Below, piece by piece: positions 1 through 5,955 of a DNA stretch of 8,048 nt. Under the pieces are notes generated by a model that ran no database searches, had not been told where the DNA came from, and saw nothing but the letters and a program-made list of their open reading frames with translations. Numbering within the stretch: position 1 is the stretch's first letter; each line of letters opens with the position of its first letter. Origin of the DNA: Pseudomonadota bacterium (GTDB lineage: Bacteria; Pseudomonadota; Alphaproteobacteria; Sphingomonadales; Sphingomonadaceae). The position numbers and the translations under genes were made by a program. Where the stretch lies: positions 1 through 8,048 of the forward strand of contig JAKOWQ010000417.1 in NCBI GenBank assembly GCA_029781465.1, in the 5' to 3' direction.

Positions 1-971
1 CCTTCGAGATGGCCGTATTCGTCATGGACCAGCGCCATGGCCACATCCGACTGCTGGAGCAGGCGCAGCGCGTCCATCGCATCGAGCTGATCGGGGATCA
101 CCTCGGCCCGGCGCATCAGGCGGCCAACCTGCGGCTTGCGCCCGGCGAGAAGCACCTTGAGCACGTCCTTGACCTTGATCACCCCGACGATGTTGTCGGG
201 ACTGCCGTCGGCAACCGGGAGCAGCGAATGCGGCGACGCCTTGATGGCGGCGCGCAGCTCGTCCTCGCTGGCGCGGCGGTCGATCGTGTCGAGCTCGGTC
301 CGGGGAGTCATCAATTCGCGCACCGGACGGTCGGCAAGGCGCATGATCCCGGTCATGATCGCGCGCTCTTCCTCCTCGATCACTCCCGAGCGGGTGGCCT
401 CGGTGAAGACCAACTGCAATTCCTCGGCGGTGAGCGCGTGTTCGCCCTTGTGGCGCACCCCGATCAGGCGCAGCAGCAGGGCCGAGGAGCGATCGAGCAG
501 CCAGACCATCGGCGCGGTGATCCGCGAAAGCATCGCCATCGGCCTGGCCGCGATCACCGCGATCGGTTCCGCGGCGCGCAGCGCGATCTGCTTTGGGACG
601 AGTTCGCCGACTACCAGGCTGAAATAGGTGGTCAGCGCGATGGCGATGGCGAACCCGGCCTCCGGCGCCCAGCGTGGCGGCACACCCAGCGCCACCAGCC
701 GCTCACCCAGCGGCCCGCCAAGACTGGCCCCCGAATAAGCTCCGGCGATGATCCCGATCAGGGTGATGCCGGTCTGCACGGTGGACAGCAGACGGCCGGG
801 ATCGCGCTCCATTTCGAGCGCCGCCCTGGCGCCCGGGCTGCCGCGCTCGGCCAGCAGTTTGAGACGCGCCGGACGGGCAGAAACAATCGCCAGTTCGGTC
901 ATCGCGAACAGGCCGTTGAGCAGGATCAGCGCGGCAATCACCGCGACATCGGACCAGGGAAATGCACTCAC
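1..971 (-). CDS. CorC/HlyC-family (CNNM/DUF21 + CBS) membrane protein, C-terminus cut off by the window edge
   Basis: About 323 residues are visible, read leftward from a GTG at 971-969; the family is usually about 420-440 residues, so the end of the CBS pair and the CorC/HlyC C-terminal domain lie outside the window. An in-frame TAG at 983-981 rules out a longer product, and GTG is the only early start that keeps the first membrane helix; the ribosome site is weak. Residues 1-160 form the DUF21 membrane domain: helix VIAALILLNGLFAMTELAIV (11-30), then STVQTGITLIGIIAGAYSGA (63-82), then ALTTYFSLVVGELVPKQIAL (112-131). The MTPRTE motif (221-226) opens the CBS region and HDEYGHLEG begins at residue 316; both are typical of the family. 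Relatives include magnesium/cobalt efflux proteins and the misnamed 'hemolysins'. Actual transport by this protein is inferred from family only. It is transcribed away from the OmpA-type lipoprotein gene across a 159-bp gap. Confidence 0.88.
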   Translation of the reverse strand, partial: MSAFPWSDVAVIAALILLNGLFAMTELAIVSARPARLKLLAERGSPGARAALEMERDPGRLLSTVQTGITLIGIIAGAYSGASLGGPLGERLVALGVPPRWAPEAGFAIAIALTTYFSLVVGELVPKQIALRAAEPIAVIAARPMAMLSRITAPMVWLLDRSSALLLRLIGVRHKGEHALTAEELQLVFTEATRSGVIEEEERAIMTGIMRLADRPVRELMTPRTELDTIDRRASEDELRAAIKASPHSLLPVADGSPDNIVGVIKVKDVLKVLLAGRKPQVGRLMRRAEVIPDQLDAMDALRLLQQSDVAMALVHDEYGHLE

Positions 972-1076
972 CCCGGCTGGCTAGCAGAAATGCGCGCCAA
1001 GGCGAAGGGGGGTGGCGGTCCGTGGCCGTAACCATCTTGAATGATTGGGAAAGCCATCGGACAGATCCTGTTCAGC

Positions 1077-1105
1077 TTGGTGGCTTCATGGTAAACGCCG
1101 ATATT
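1077..1105 (+). promoter_or_regulatory. Possible sigma-70-like promoter for the OmpA-domain lipoprotein
   Basis: TTGGTG (1077-1082) and GATATT (1100-1105) are separated by 17 bp. Three of six and four of six bases match the -35 and -10 consensus. Transcription would start near 1112 and leave a leader of about 19 nt that carries the AAAGGGG ribosome site. The match is modest, and the call rests mostly on position in the divergent gap. Confidence 0.3.
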
Positions 1106-1130
1106 CCATGGAAACAAAGGGGTTGCCGCC

Positions 1131-1823
1131 ATGTTGAAGCGCCGTCTGATCGTATCGTCTCTCGCTTCGGTTTCGCTGCTGACGGTTTCGGCCTGCGTCA
1201 CCGATCCCAATACCGGCGAAAAGAAGGTCTCGCGCACCGCGATCGGCGGGGTTGGCGGGGTGGTGGTCGGCGGTCTGCTGGGCGGGCTGATCGGCGGCAA
1301 GACCGGGCGGATCGTCGGCGCCGGGCTGGGTGGCGTGGCCGGCGCGGCGGTCGGCTACACGATGGACAAGCAGATCAAGGAGCTCAAGGAAAAGACCGCC
1401 GGGACCGGGGTGGACGTGACCACCACCGATAACGGCAGCGCGATCCTGGTCAATCTGCCCGACGGGGTGACCTTTGACGTCGGCTCCTACACCCTCAAGC
1501 CTGAATTCCGCGCCACGCTGGATCAGGTGGCGCAGAGCCTGCAGGAATATCCCAACAGCCTGGTCGACGTTTACGGCCACACCGATTCGACCGGATCGGA
1601 CGCCTACAACCAGACCTTGTCGGAAAACCGGGCCCGCACTGTGGCGAATTACCTGATCTCGCGCGGGGTTTCGGCGGCGCGTATCCGCAGCCAGGGTTTT
1701 GGCGAAACCATGCCGGTGGCGAGCAATGACACCGATGATGGCCGCTCCCGGAACCGCCGGGTCGAGATCAAGATCGTGCCGGTGACCCAGGAAGACGTCG
1801 CCGCCGCCAGGGCCGCACAATAG
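1131..1823 (+). CDS. OmpA-domain outer-membrane lipoprotein with glycine zipper (YiaD/Pal-like)
   Basis: This 230-residue protein probably sits in the outer membrane and grips peptidoglycan. Residues 1-21 are a lipoprotein signal: positive start MLKRR, hydrophobic stretch, then lipobox VSAC with the acylated cysteine at C22. Residues 39-76 are a glycine zipper (repeated GxxG and GG steps such as GGLLGGLIGG), which could insert in or oligomerise at the membrane. Residues 80-90 form a short charged linker. Residues about 112-215 are an OmpA C-terminal domain. GHTDSTG (149-155) and LSENRA (163-168) carry D152 and R167, 15 residues apart, as in the diaminopimelate-binding pair of OmpA proteins. 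The start is supported by AAAGGGG at 1116-1122, 8 nt upstream. The overall plan matches E. coli YiaD. A role in envelope integrity is inferred from the family. Its stop codon lies 3 bp from that of the convergent phosphatase gene, so no separate terminator fits between them. Confidence 0.92.
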   Translation: MLKRRLIVSSLASVSLLTVSACVTDPNTGEKKVSRTAIGGVGGVVVGGLLGGLIGGKTGRIVGAGLGGVAGAAVGYTMDKQIKELKEKTAGTGVDVTTTDNGSAILVNLPDGVTFDVGSYTLKPEFRATLDQVAQSLQEYPNSLVDVYGHTDSTGSDAYNQTLSENRARTVANYLISRGVSAARIRSQGFGETMPVASNDTDDGRSRNRRVEIKIVPVTQEDVAAARAAQ

Positions 1824-1826
1824 CGC

Positions 1827-2678
1827 TCAGCTGTCGGCCAGTTCGCGCGCCCTGTCCGCCAGCCGCTCGACTGCTGCGGCATGGATCGCTGGTGCGCTGA
1901 CAAGCACGCCAAACGCGCGCGGATCGCGCTTGTTGTAACCCAGCGGTGCACCGAAGGCGTCACTCGCCGCGGCTCCGGCCTCACGCGCGATCAACGCGGC
2001 GGCGCCGATGTCCCACTCGTAGCCCCAGCGCAGCGTGGCGACGAGATCGGCCTCGTCGGCGGCGACCATTGCGATCCTGAGCGCGATCGAGTTGGGCTGG
2101 TCGACACTGGTCAGATCGGCATCGATCCTGGGCAGCACCTGGGCGGGAACCCTCGCTCCGGTGAGTTCGGTGCGGCGGCTCGCATTCAGGCGCGCGCCGT
2201 TGCGCCAGGCGCCCCGCCCGGCCTCGCCATGCCAGAATTCGCCTCTTGCGGGCGCATCGAGCATACCGATCAGTGGACGCCCCGCGCTGATCAGCGCGAC
2301 CGATACCGCCCAACCCGAACGGCCCCGGATGAAGTCGCGTGTGCCATCGATCGGATCGACCAGCCAGATCAGGCCGCCAGCAAGACGATCCGGCGCATCG
2401 ACAGTCTCCTCGGAAAGCCACCCGGCGGCGGGCAGCAGCCCCGCGAGCTCGCGCTTGAGGAACGCATCGACCGCAAGATCAGCCGCGCTCACCGGGCTAC
2501 CCGGGTCCTTCTCCCACGAATCGAGCGCGTGGCCGTGCCCCGGCCAGTAGCCCAGCGCAATCTGCCCGGCCTCGCGCACGACCCGCTCCAGGCGTTCGCG
2601 ATCGATCATCGGGCCGATCCGGGTATTGTTAGGAATGACTCGCAACTGGCGTTCATATTTCTTGTCCTTGCGGGTCAT
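1827..2678 (-). CDS. Inositol-monophosphatase-family phosphatase, probably CysQ-like 3'(2'),5'-bisphosphate nucleotidase
   Basis: This is a cytoplasmic Mg2+-dependent phosphatase of the IMPase/FBPase fold. Seen in the 283-residue product: SAADLAVD (64-71), metal-site SEET (89-92), the signature DPIDGTRDF (108-116) with D108, D111 and D115, and the C-terminal WDIGAAALI (222-230), which holds the last metal-binding aspartate D223. All catalytic motifs are intact. The short active-site region and the ending resemble CysQ-type enzymes, which hydrolyse 3'-phosphoadenosine 5'-phosphate from sulfate assimilation. Inositol phosphate or histidinol phosphate are alternative substrates and sequence alone does not decide. 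The start is uncertain. ATG 2678 has a good ribosome site (GAAAAGG, 5 nt away) but adds 23 charged residues not usual in the family. ATG 2609 (Met24, MIDRERLERV) gives the usual family N-terminus of 260 residues but lacks a clear ribosome site. The gene faces away from sucC across 80 bp. Confidence 0.87.
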   Translation of the reverse strand: MTRKDKKYERQLRVIPNNTRIGPMIDRERLERVVREAGQIALGYWPGHGHALDSWEKDPGSPVSAADLAVDAFLKRELAGLLPAAGWLSEETVDAPDRLAGGLIWLVDPIDGTRDFIRGRSGWAVSVALISAGRPLIGMLDAPARGEFWHGEAGRGAWRNGARLNASRRTELTGARVPAQVLPRIDADLTSVDQPNSIALRIAMVAADEADLVATLRWGYEWDIGAAALIAREAGAAASDAFGAPLGYNKRDPRAFGVLVSAPAIHAAAVERLADRARELADS

Positions 2679-2683
2679 GGAGA

Positions 2684-2690
2684 CCTTTTC
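2684..2690 (-). promoter_or_regulatory. Ribosome binding site favouring the long start of the phosphatase gene
   Basis: On the minus strand GAAAAGG is followed by TCTCC and then the ATG at 2678. The 5-nt gap from AAAAGG to the start is workable. The alternative start at 2609 has only CCCGGATCGGCCCG before it, with no recognisable Shine-Dalgarno match. This is the main reason for preferring the longer product. Confidence 0.45.
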
Positions 2691-2744
2691 AAGCCTTTCC
2701 GGCTGTGCTTATGCGGCAGCGCACAATTGGCTTTGCCCCTCCCC

Positions 2745-2749
2745 GGAGA
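2745..2749 (+). promoter_or_regulatory. Ribosome binding site of sucC, fixing its start at 2759
   Basis: GGAGA lies 9 nt before ATG 2759. The open frame continues upstream to 2705, but the 18 extra residues (MLMRQRTIGF...) do not resemble the family. MNIHEYQGKE is the classic SucC N-terminus. I could not find a convincing -35/-10 pair in the 80-bp gap for either divergent gene. Confidence 0.6.
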
Positions 2750-2758
2750 TGTCAGACG

Positions 2759-3955
2759 ATGAACATTCACGAATACCAAGGCAAGGAACTGCTCGCCAAG
2801 TTCGGTATTGCCATCCCCAAGGGCGTTCCCGCGATGTCGGTTGCCGAAGCGGTGGAAGCGGCCAAACAGCTTCCCGGGCCGCTCTATGTTGTGAAGAGCC
2901 AGATCCACGCCGGCGGCCGAGGCAAGGGCAAGTTCAAGGAACTGGGCCCCGATGCAAAGGGCGGTGTGCGCCTGGCCAAGTCGATCGAGGAGGTCGAAGC
3001 TCACGCCAGGGACATGCTGGGCAACACCCTGGTGACAATCCAGACCGGCGATGCCGGCAAGCAGGTCAACCGCCTCTACGTCACCGACGGGGTCGATATC
3101 GGCAAGGAATACTACCTTTCGATGCTGGTTGATCGCGCCACCGGGCGGATCGCCATGATCGCCTCGACCGAAGGCGGGATGAGCATCGAGGATGTCGCCC
3201 ACGAGACACCCGAAAAGATCGTCACGATAACCATCGATCCGGCGCAGGGCTTCATGCCTCACCACGGCCGGGCCCTCGCCTTCGGGCTCAAGCTCAAGGG
3301 CGATCTCAACAAGCAGGCCCAGGTGCTGGGCAAGCAGCTGTATGACGCGTTCCTGGCGCTCGATTGCTCGATGATCGAGATCAACCCGCTGGCCGAATGC
3401 GATGGCAAGCTGCTGGTGCTCGATACCAAGATGAGCTTCGATTCGAACGCGCTCTACCGTCATCCCGACGTGATGGCGCTGCGCGACGAGACCGAGGAAG
3501 ACCCGGCCGAGATCGAGGCCAGCAAGTACGACCTTGCCTACATCAAGCTCGACGGCAACATCGGCTGCATGGTCAACGGCGCGGGCCTCGCCATGGCGAC
3601 GATGGACATCATCAAGCTCAACGGCGAATTCCCCGCCAACTTCCTCGACGTGGGCGGCGGCGCCAACAAGGAAAAGGTCACCGCGGCGTTCAAGATCATC
3701 CTTCAGGACCCGGCGGTTAAGGGGATCCTCGTCAACATCTTCGGCGGGATCATGAAGTGCGATATCATCGCCGAAGGGATCGTCGCCGCAGCCAAGGAAG
3801 TGAACCTCTCGGTTCCGCTGGTGGTCCGCCTCGAAGGCACCAATGTCGAGCTGGGCAAGCAGATCCTCGAAGGCTCGGGCCTGCCGATCGTTTCGGCCAG
3901 CGACCTGGGCGATGCGGCGAAGAAGATCGTCGCCGAGGTTCGCAAGGCCGCCTGA
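2759..3955 (+). CDS. sucC: Succinyl-CoA ligase (ADP-forming) beta subunit
   Basis: SucC pairs with SucD to interconvert succinyl-CoA and succinate with substrate-level formation of ATP or GTP in the TCA cycle. The product is 398 residues, within the usual 385-400. The N-terminal ATP-grasp part begins MNIHEYQGKELLAKFGI and holds the nucleotide-binding KSQIHAGGRGKGKFKE (46-61) and IEINPLAECDGKLLVLD (206-222), where N209 and D222 should bind Mg2+. The C-terminal ligase domain holds GCMVNGAGLAMATMD (269-283), LDVGGGANKEKV (296-307) and NIFGGIMKCDIIAEGI (326-341), all near-identical to known SucC. Nothing is missing. Unlike the classical sucCD operon, no sucD follows: a terminator comes 25 bp after the stop, and the next genes are etfBA. 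The alpha subunit must therefore be encoded elsewhere. I recall a similar split in other sphingomonads. Confidence 0.97.
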   Translation: MNIHEYQGKELLAKFGIAIPKGVPAMSVAEAVEAAKQLPGPLYVVKSQIHAGGRGKGKFKELGPDAKGGVRLAKSIEEVEAHARDMLGNTLVTIQTGDAGKQVNRLYVTDGVDIGKEYYLSMLVDRATGRIAMIASTEGGMSIEDVAHETPEKIVTITIDPAQGFMPHHGRALAFGLKLKGDLNKQAQVLGKQLYDAFLALDCSMIEINPLAECDGKLLVLDTKMSFDSNALYRHPDVMALRDETEEDPAEIEASKYDLAYIKLDGNIGCMVNGAGLAMATMDIIKLNGEFPANFLDVGGGANKEKVTAAFKIILQDPAVKGILVNIFGGIMKCDIIAEGIVAAAKEVNLSVPLVVRLEGTNVELGKQILEGSGLPIVSASDLGDAAKKIVAEVRKAA

Positions 3956-3979
3956 TCCCGATCAGCTGCAAGTATCGTG

Positions 3980-4012
3980 GGGCCGGCCTCGCTGATGCGA
4001 GTCCGGCCCTTT
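3980..4012 (+). terminator. Rho-independent terminator after sucC
   Basis: GGGCCGG (3980-3986) pairs with CCGGCCC (4003-4009). After one C-T mismatch, CTCGC (3988-3992) pairs with GCGAG (3997-4001), closing on the four-base loop TGAT. The stem is followed by TTT only, so the uridine tract is short. Strength and position (25 bp after the sucC stop) make it convincing. It separates sucC transcription from etfBA. Confidence 0.8.
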
Positions 4013-4111
4013 GCATTGGGCAAGACCAGATCTGATTCGATGCTTGACCGCGCCGGAGTGCCCGGCGATGGCAGATTCACGGCAGCATTCGGTCGGCGCG
4101 CTTGATGGCGG

Positions 4112-4135
4112 GTTGACGTTTCCGTAAACGTAAAC
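4112..4135 (+). promoter_or_regulatory. Palindromic operator candidate upstream of etfB
   Basis: The core ACGTTT (4116-4121) and AAACGT (4126-4131) form a perfect inverted repeat around CCGT. It extends outward as GTT (4112-4114) against AAC (4133-4135) with one mismatched pair (G4115/A4132), so 11 of 12 pairs match over 24 bp. It sits 41 bp before the etfB start and contains TTGACG (4113-4118), which could serve as a -35 element. No good -10 follows at 17 bp, although TAAACT (4131-4136) overlaps the right arm. Paired ACGT-containing palindromes ahead of etf and branched-chain amino acid or fatty acid catabolism genes are known for the MerR-family regulator LiuR and others. Assignment to LiuR here is inference from memory of its motif. 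Confidence 0.55.
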
Positions 4136-4158
4136 TAGGCGCAAAGGCGTCATTCACT

Positions 4159-4166
4159 GGGAAAGG
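4159..4166 (+). promoter_or_regulatory. Ribosome binding site of etfB, deciding ATG 4177 over TTG 4168
   Basis: GGGAAAGG ends 10 nt before ATG 4177. The in-frame TTG at 4168 would begin 1 nt after it, which is too close for initiation. The protein family also begins MKALVCVKRV, matching 4177. Confidence 0.65.
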
Positions 4167-4176
4167 CTTGAAGCAC

Positions 4177-4929
4177 ATGAAGGCCCTGGTCTGCGTAAAG
4201 CGCGTGATCGACTACAACGTGAAGCCGCGGGTGAAATCCGATGGCACCGGTGTCGATCTCGCCAACGTCAAGATGAGCATGAACCCCTTTGACGAGATCG
4301 CGGTCGAGGAAGCGATTCGCCTGAAGGAAAAGGGCGTGGTTTCGGAGATCGTCGCGCTGTCGGTCGGCCCGGCCAAGGCTCAGGAAACGCTGCGCACTGC
4401 CCTCGCCATGGGCGCGGACCGCGCCGTGCTGGTCCAGGTCGACGATGGGGTCGAGGTTGAGCCGCTGGCGGTCGCCAAGATCGTCAAGGGTGTCGCCGAT
4501 GAGGAAGCCCCCGGGCTGATCATCACCGGCAAGCAGGCGATCGACGATGACAGCAACCAGGTCGGCCAGATGGTCGCCGCGCTGATGGGCCGCCCGCAGG
4601 GCACCTTCGCCAACGAGGTTGCGGTGGACGGCGATTCGGTTGTGGTGAAGCGCGAGATCGACGGCGGTCTGGAAACGGTCAAGCTGGCGCTGCCCGCGAT
4701 TGTCACCACCGACCTGCGCCTCAACGAGCCGCGCTATGCCTCGCTGCCCAACATCATGAAGGCCAAGTCCAAGCCGCTCGCGACCAAGGCGCCGGGGGAC
4801 TACGGCGTGGACGTTGCCCCGCGGCTCAAGACCCTCAAGGTCAGCGAACCGCCGGTGCGCAGCGCCGGGATCAAGGTGGCAGACGTGGATGCCCTCGTCG
4901 CCAAGCTCAAGGAAATGGGAGTAGCTTGA
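4177..4929 (+). CDS. etfB: Electron transfer flavoprotein beta subunit
   Basis: EtfB forms a soluble heterodimer with EtfA. The dimer takes electrons from acyl-CoA and other dehydrogenases and passes them to ETF:ubiquinone oxidoreductase and the quinone pool. The product is 250 residues, the usual length. It begins MKALVCVKRVIDYNVKPRVK and carries NPFDEIAVEEAIRLKE (36-51), the nucleotide-site GKQAIDDDSNQVGQM (118-132), and the family signature between VKREIDGGLETVKL (157-170) and NEPRYASLPNIMKAKSKP (183-200). The LPNIMKAK part corresponds to the recognition loop that docks onto partner dehydrogenases. This is the group I (housekeeping) type, not the nitrogen-fixation FixA type. The stop is 1 bp from the etfA start, so the two are surely cotranscribed. 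The palindrome at 4112-4135 is the likely control point. Confidence 0.97.
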   Translation: MKALVCVKRVIDYNVKPRVKSDGTGVDLANVKMSMNPFDEIAVEEAIRLKEKGVVSEIVALSVGPAKAQETLRTALAMGADRAVLVQVDDGVEVEPLAVAKIVKGVADEEAPGLIITGKQAIDDDSNQVGQMVAALMGRPQGTFANEVAVDGDSVVVKREIDGGLETVKLALPAIVTTDLRLNEPRYASLPNIMKAKSKPLATKAPGDYGVDVAPRLKTLKVSEPPVRSAGIKVADVDALVAKLKEMGVA

Positions 4930-4930
4930 G

Positions 4931-5860
4931 ATGAAAACTCTCGTTTGGGTCGAACACGACAACGCCTCGGTCAAGGACGCTACCCTGGCCGCCGTCACCG
5001 CCGCCTCGCAGCTTGGCGAGGTTCATCTGCTGGTCGCTGGATCGGGCTGCAAGGCGGTGGCCGATCAGGCCGCGCAGATCGCCGGAGTGGGCAAGGTTCA
5101 CCTGGCCGACGACGCGGCCTATGCCAATGCGCTGGCTGAAAACGTCGCGCCGCTGGTGGCCGACCTGATGGGGCACCACGATGCCTTCGTCGCACCCGCC
5201 ACCACCACCGGCAAGAACATCGCGCCGCGCGTCGCCGCGCTGCTCGATGTGATGCAGATCAGCGATATCCTTTCGGTCGAAGGCCCCAAGACCTTCACCC
5301 GTCCGATCTATGCCGGCAACGCCATCGCCACGGTTGAATCGGGCGATGCCAAGCTGGTGATCACCGTGCGCGGCACCGCCTTCGCCAAGGCGGCGACCAG
5401 CGGCGGCTCGGGTAGCGTTGAGGCCGTTTCCGGCCCGGGCGATGCCGGAACCAGCAGCTTCGTCGGCAGCGAAATCGCCAAGAGCGAGCGGCCCGAACTG
5501 ACATCGGCAAAGATCATCGTCTCGGGCGGCCGCGCGCTCAAGGATGCGGACACCTTCCAGGCCACGATCTTCCCGCTGGCCGACAAGCTTGGCGCCGCGG
5601 TCGGCGCCAGCCGCGCCGCGGTTGACGCCGGCTACGTCCCCAACGACTTCCAGGTCGGCCAGACCGGCAAGATCGTGGCTCCCGAAGTCTATGTCGCCAT
5701 CGGCATCTCGGGCGCGATCCAGCACCTGGCGGGGATGAAGGATTCCAAGACCATCATCGCCATCAACAAGGACGAAGACGCTCCGATCTTCCAGGTCGCC
5801 GACCTGGGCCTGGTGGCCGACCTGTTCAACGCCGTGCCGGAGCTGACCGGGAAGCTTTGA
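4931..5860 (+). CDS. etfA: Electron transfer flavoprotein alpha subunit
   Basis: EtfA holds the FAD of the ETF heterodimer. The product is 309 residues, the usual length. Domain I (about 1-185) opens MKTLVWVEHDNASVKDATL and includes ATTTGKNIAPRVAALLDV (90-107) and TFTRPIYAGNAIATVES (121-137). The C-terminal FAD domain has SGGRALKDADTF (198-209, with R201), GYVPNDFQVGQTGKIVAPEV (234-253), the signature YVAIGISGAIQHLAGMKDSK (254-273), and then IAINKDEDAPIF (276-287). All expected FAD contacts appear present. GGGAG at 4917-4921, inside the end of etfB, lies 9 nt before ATG 4931, and the etfB TGA is one base upstream, so translation is probably coupled. In some relatives, as I recall, a 3-hydroxyacyl-CoA dehydrogenase gene comes next; here a low-GC unrelated gene does. 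Confidence 0.97.
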   Translation: MKTLVWVEHDNASVKDATLAAVTAASQLGEVHLLVAGSGCKAVADQAAQIAGVGKVHLADDAAYANALAENVAPLVADLMGHHDAFVAPATTTGKNIAPRVAALLDVMQISDILSVEGPKTFTRPIYAGNAIATVESGDAKLVITVRGTAFAKAATSGGSGSVEAVSGPGDAGTSSFVGSEIAKSERPELTSAKIIVSGGRALKDADTFQATIFPLADKLGAAVGASRAAVDAGYVPNDFQVGQTGKIVAPEVYVAIGISGAIQHLAGMKDSKTIIAINKDEDAPIFQVADLGLVADLFNAVPELTGKL

Positions 5861-5886
5861 ACCAAATATGTGCTTAGCGTAGCTCA

Positions 5887-5913
5887 GATGGGCGGCCAGG
5901 ACTGCCGCCCATC
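5887..5913 (+). terminator. Perfect hairpin after etfA, probable terminator
   Basis: GATGGGCGGC (5887-5896) and GCCGCCCATC (5904-5913) pair perfectly over 10 bp around the 7-base loop CAGGACT, 26 bp after the etfA stop. There is no T-run: AGGTTGCCTT follows. It may end transcription inefficiently, protect the 3' end of the etfBA message, or work with Rho. It lies between the etf operon and the low-GC gene, so it marks the end of the etf unit. Confidence 0.55.
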
Positions 5914-5955
5914 AGGTTGCCTTGAATTCCCCGTCGTTGTCACAATATCGGCTGA

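Noticed and set aside
9..1031. 340-codon plus-strand open frame opposite the CorC/HlyC-like gene
   Set aside because: It is antisense to a gene with clear family motifs. Its translation is rich in R, H, G, Q and D with no recognisable domain, as expected for the opposite strand of GC-rich coding DNA.
2675..3463. 262-codon minus-strand open frame across the sucC start
   Set aside because: Antisense shadow of sucC, whose identity is unambiguous; no ribosome site or family match.
4040..4105. 21-codon open frame (MLDRAGVPGDGRF...) between the sucC terminator and etfB
   Set aside because: No ribosome binding site before its ATG, no regulatory peptide features, and it ends just before the palindrome. 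Too short to support without conservation data.
4113..4136. Conventional sigma-70 promoter TTGACG...TAAACT before etfB
   Set aside because: The spacer is only 12 bp, too short for sigma-70; the elements are better explained as arms of the palindrome. The true -10 was not identified.
4150..5725. Two long minus-strand open frames opposite etfB and etfA (4150-4998 and 4907-5725)
   Set aside because: Both mirror the etf coding frames and have low-complexity D/R/G/H-rich translations typical of antisense frames in high-GC DNA.
5875..5892. tRNA-like word GTAGCTCAGATGG after etfA, resembling the D-arm of tRNA-Ile
   Set aside because: No acceptor pairing, anticodon arm or T-arm (GGTTCGAATCC) follows; the bases after it form a separate hairpin. 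At most a chance match or tiny remnant, so no attachment site is called.
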